A stretch of 64,000 nt of DNA from Arthrobacter sp. B3I9 (lineage in GTDB: Bacteria; Actinomycetota; Actinomycetes; Actinomycetales; Micrococcaceae): positions 1,426,001-1,490,000 of the forward strand of contig NZ_JAUSYO010000001.1 in assembly GCF_030816935.1 (NCBI RefSeq). Reading direction: 5' to 3'. Every line of letters starts with the position of its first letter. Within the stretch, counting starts at the first letter, position 1. The notes beneath the pieces were generated by a model. That model made no database searches. It was not told the DNA's origin and was given only the letters and a program-made list of their open reading frames with translations. Made by a program: the position numbers and the translations under genes. Below, piece by piece: positions 63,395 to 64,000 of this stretch.

Positions 63395-64000
63395 GCTTTC
63401 CGACCCACCGTCCCCGCCGCCTCCGGACCACGCCGGCCATGCGCCGGCTCACCGCCGAGTACCGCCTCTCGGCCGGTGAACTGATCCTGCCGGCCTTCAT
63501 CCGCGAAGGCCTCACGGAGCCGAAACCCATTGCCTCGATGCCCGGCGTGCAGCAGCACACCACGGATTCGCTCAAGCGCGCCGCCGCCGAGGCGGTGCGG
63601 CTCGGCGTCGGCGGCATCATGCTGTTCGGTGTCCCCGCGCAGCGTGACGCCCGCGGTACCGCCTCGCTGGACCCCGACGGGGTGCTGAACAAGGCCATCC
63701 GGGACGTCCGGGCGGAGGTCGGCGACGAGCTCGTGGTCATGAGCGATGTCTGCCTGGATGAATTCACGGACCACGGCCACTGCGGTGTCCTCGATGCCAA
63801 CGGCTACGTGGACAACGACGCCACGCTGGAGATCTACGGGCAGATGGCGGTGGCACAGGCGGAGGCCGGCGCCCACGTCCTCGGCCCTTCCGGCATGATG
63901 GACGGCCAGGTCGCCGTGATCCGGCAGGCCCTGGAGGAAGCCGGCCACGCCAACACCGCCGTCGTCGCCTATGCCGCCAAGTACGCCTCCGCGTTCTACG
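63391..64000 (+). CDS. hemB: Porphobilinogen synthase HemB (partial at window edge)
   Basis: The window ends inside this gene; about 203 residues are visible. They start SFPTHRPRRLRTTPAMRRLT and include LILPAFIREGL, MPGVQQHTTDS, GGIMLFGVP and the metal site DVCLDEFTDHGHCG. AAKYASAFY, the Schiff-base lysine region, lies at the very end. The first and last ligand cysteines are kept but the middle one is Asp, a mixed zinc/magnesium-type site. It condenses two aminolevulinates. The ATG overlaps the hemD stop. Confidence 0.96.
   Translation, partial: MSFPTHRPRRLRTTPAMRRLTAEYRLSAGELILPAFIREGLTEPKPIASMPGVQQHTTDSLKRAAAEAVRLGVGGIMLFGVPAQRDARGTASLDPDGVLNKAIRDVRAEVGDELVVMSDVCLDEFTDHGHCGVLDANGYVDNDATLEIYGQMAVAQAEAGAHVLGPSGMMDGQVAVIRQALEEAGHANTAVVAYAAKYASAFY

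Overview
This is chromosomal DNA from a high-GC actinobacterium. The protein content, actinobacterial gene orders and many leaderless-type start sites point to the Micrococcaceae (Arthrobacter / Pseudarthrobacter-like). I see no rRNA, tRNA, transposase, integrase or CRISPR array. The genus is inferred from recognised protein families and not from a marker gene.

Layout. (1) 1-5.9 kb is an accessory region with small enzymes (RibD-C/DHFR-like, VOC, SRPBCC), a DUF2199 protein coupled to a membrane protein, a DUF808 membrane protein behind a 24-codon mini-ORF, and a diacylglycerol-kinase-like lipid kinase. A 249-nt direct repeat (about 95% identical by eye) brackets 3.1 kb of it. (2) 6.1-13.7 kb is an oligopeptide ABC system: two family-5 binding lipoproteins, OppB, a frameshifted OppC, and a fused OppDF ATPase. 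(3) 14-16.3 kb carries TypA/BipA and a small membrane protein. (4) 16.3-17.7 kb is the least explained region. A DUF559/AbiEi-type protein gene sits between two non-coding arrays in which a GGACATG core recurs every 29-32 nt, with a perfect 29-nt palindrome. (5) 17.7-27.0 kb holds ferredoxin, dapC, gltA, galE, a TetR regulator, and divergent dapD/dapE. (6) 27.1-30.4 kb is a gluABCD-type amino-acid importer. (7) 30.6-41.3 kb holds a LOG-family protein, a DivIVA-like protein, a PIG-V mannosyltransferase, DUF3117, a frameshifted O-methyltransferase, sigE, an anti-sigma-like gene, tatB, mrp, DUF1003, an MgtE-N/CBS protein and a general-stress protein. From memory, this order resembles Mycobacterium tuberculosis Rv1201c-Rv1234, but htrA is absent between the anti-sigma gene and tatB. 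(8) 41.4-49.2 kb holds an Xaa-Pro aminopeptidase, a PHP phosphoesterase, an orphan adenine methyltransferase, an RhlE-like DEAD helicase, an RNB exoribonuclease and a ferritin-like protein. (9) 49.2-55.1 kb is thiamine synthesis (thiE; a TPP riboswitch ahead of thiOSG) followed by a DUF3107 protein, a TetR regulator and a MoeZ-type ThiF-rhodanese protein. (10) 55.1-64 kb is haem synthesis: hemA divergent from hemE-hemY-hemQ-hemH-hemC-hemD-hemB, the coproporphyrin-dependent gene set. hemB runs off the right edge.

How the parts work together. dapC, dapD and dapE supply three lysine/diaminopimelate steps. The thi genes make the thiazole half of thiamine and join it to the pyrimidine. The hem run covers glutamyl-tRNA to haem except hemL. 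Promoter-proximal genes repeatedly show a TANNNT hexamer 5-7 nt before the start codon, implying leaderless mRNAs, while genes inside operons use Shine-Dalgarno sites or ATGA/GTGA overlaps.

Three places look like single-base indels in otherwise conserved genes (near 14, 10981 and 33960). They may be real lesions or sequencing errors. Intrinsic terminators, two hairpins downstream of solute-binding-protein genes (oppA, gluB), a CRP/GlxR-like site before gltA and a palindrome before hemQ are listed separately.
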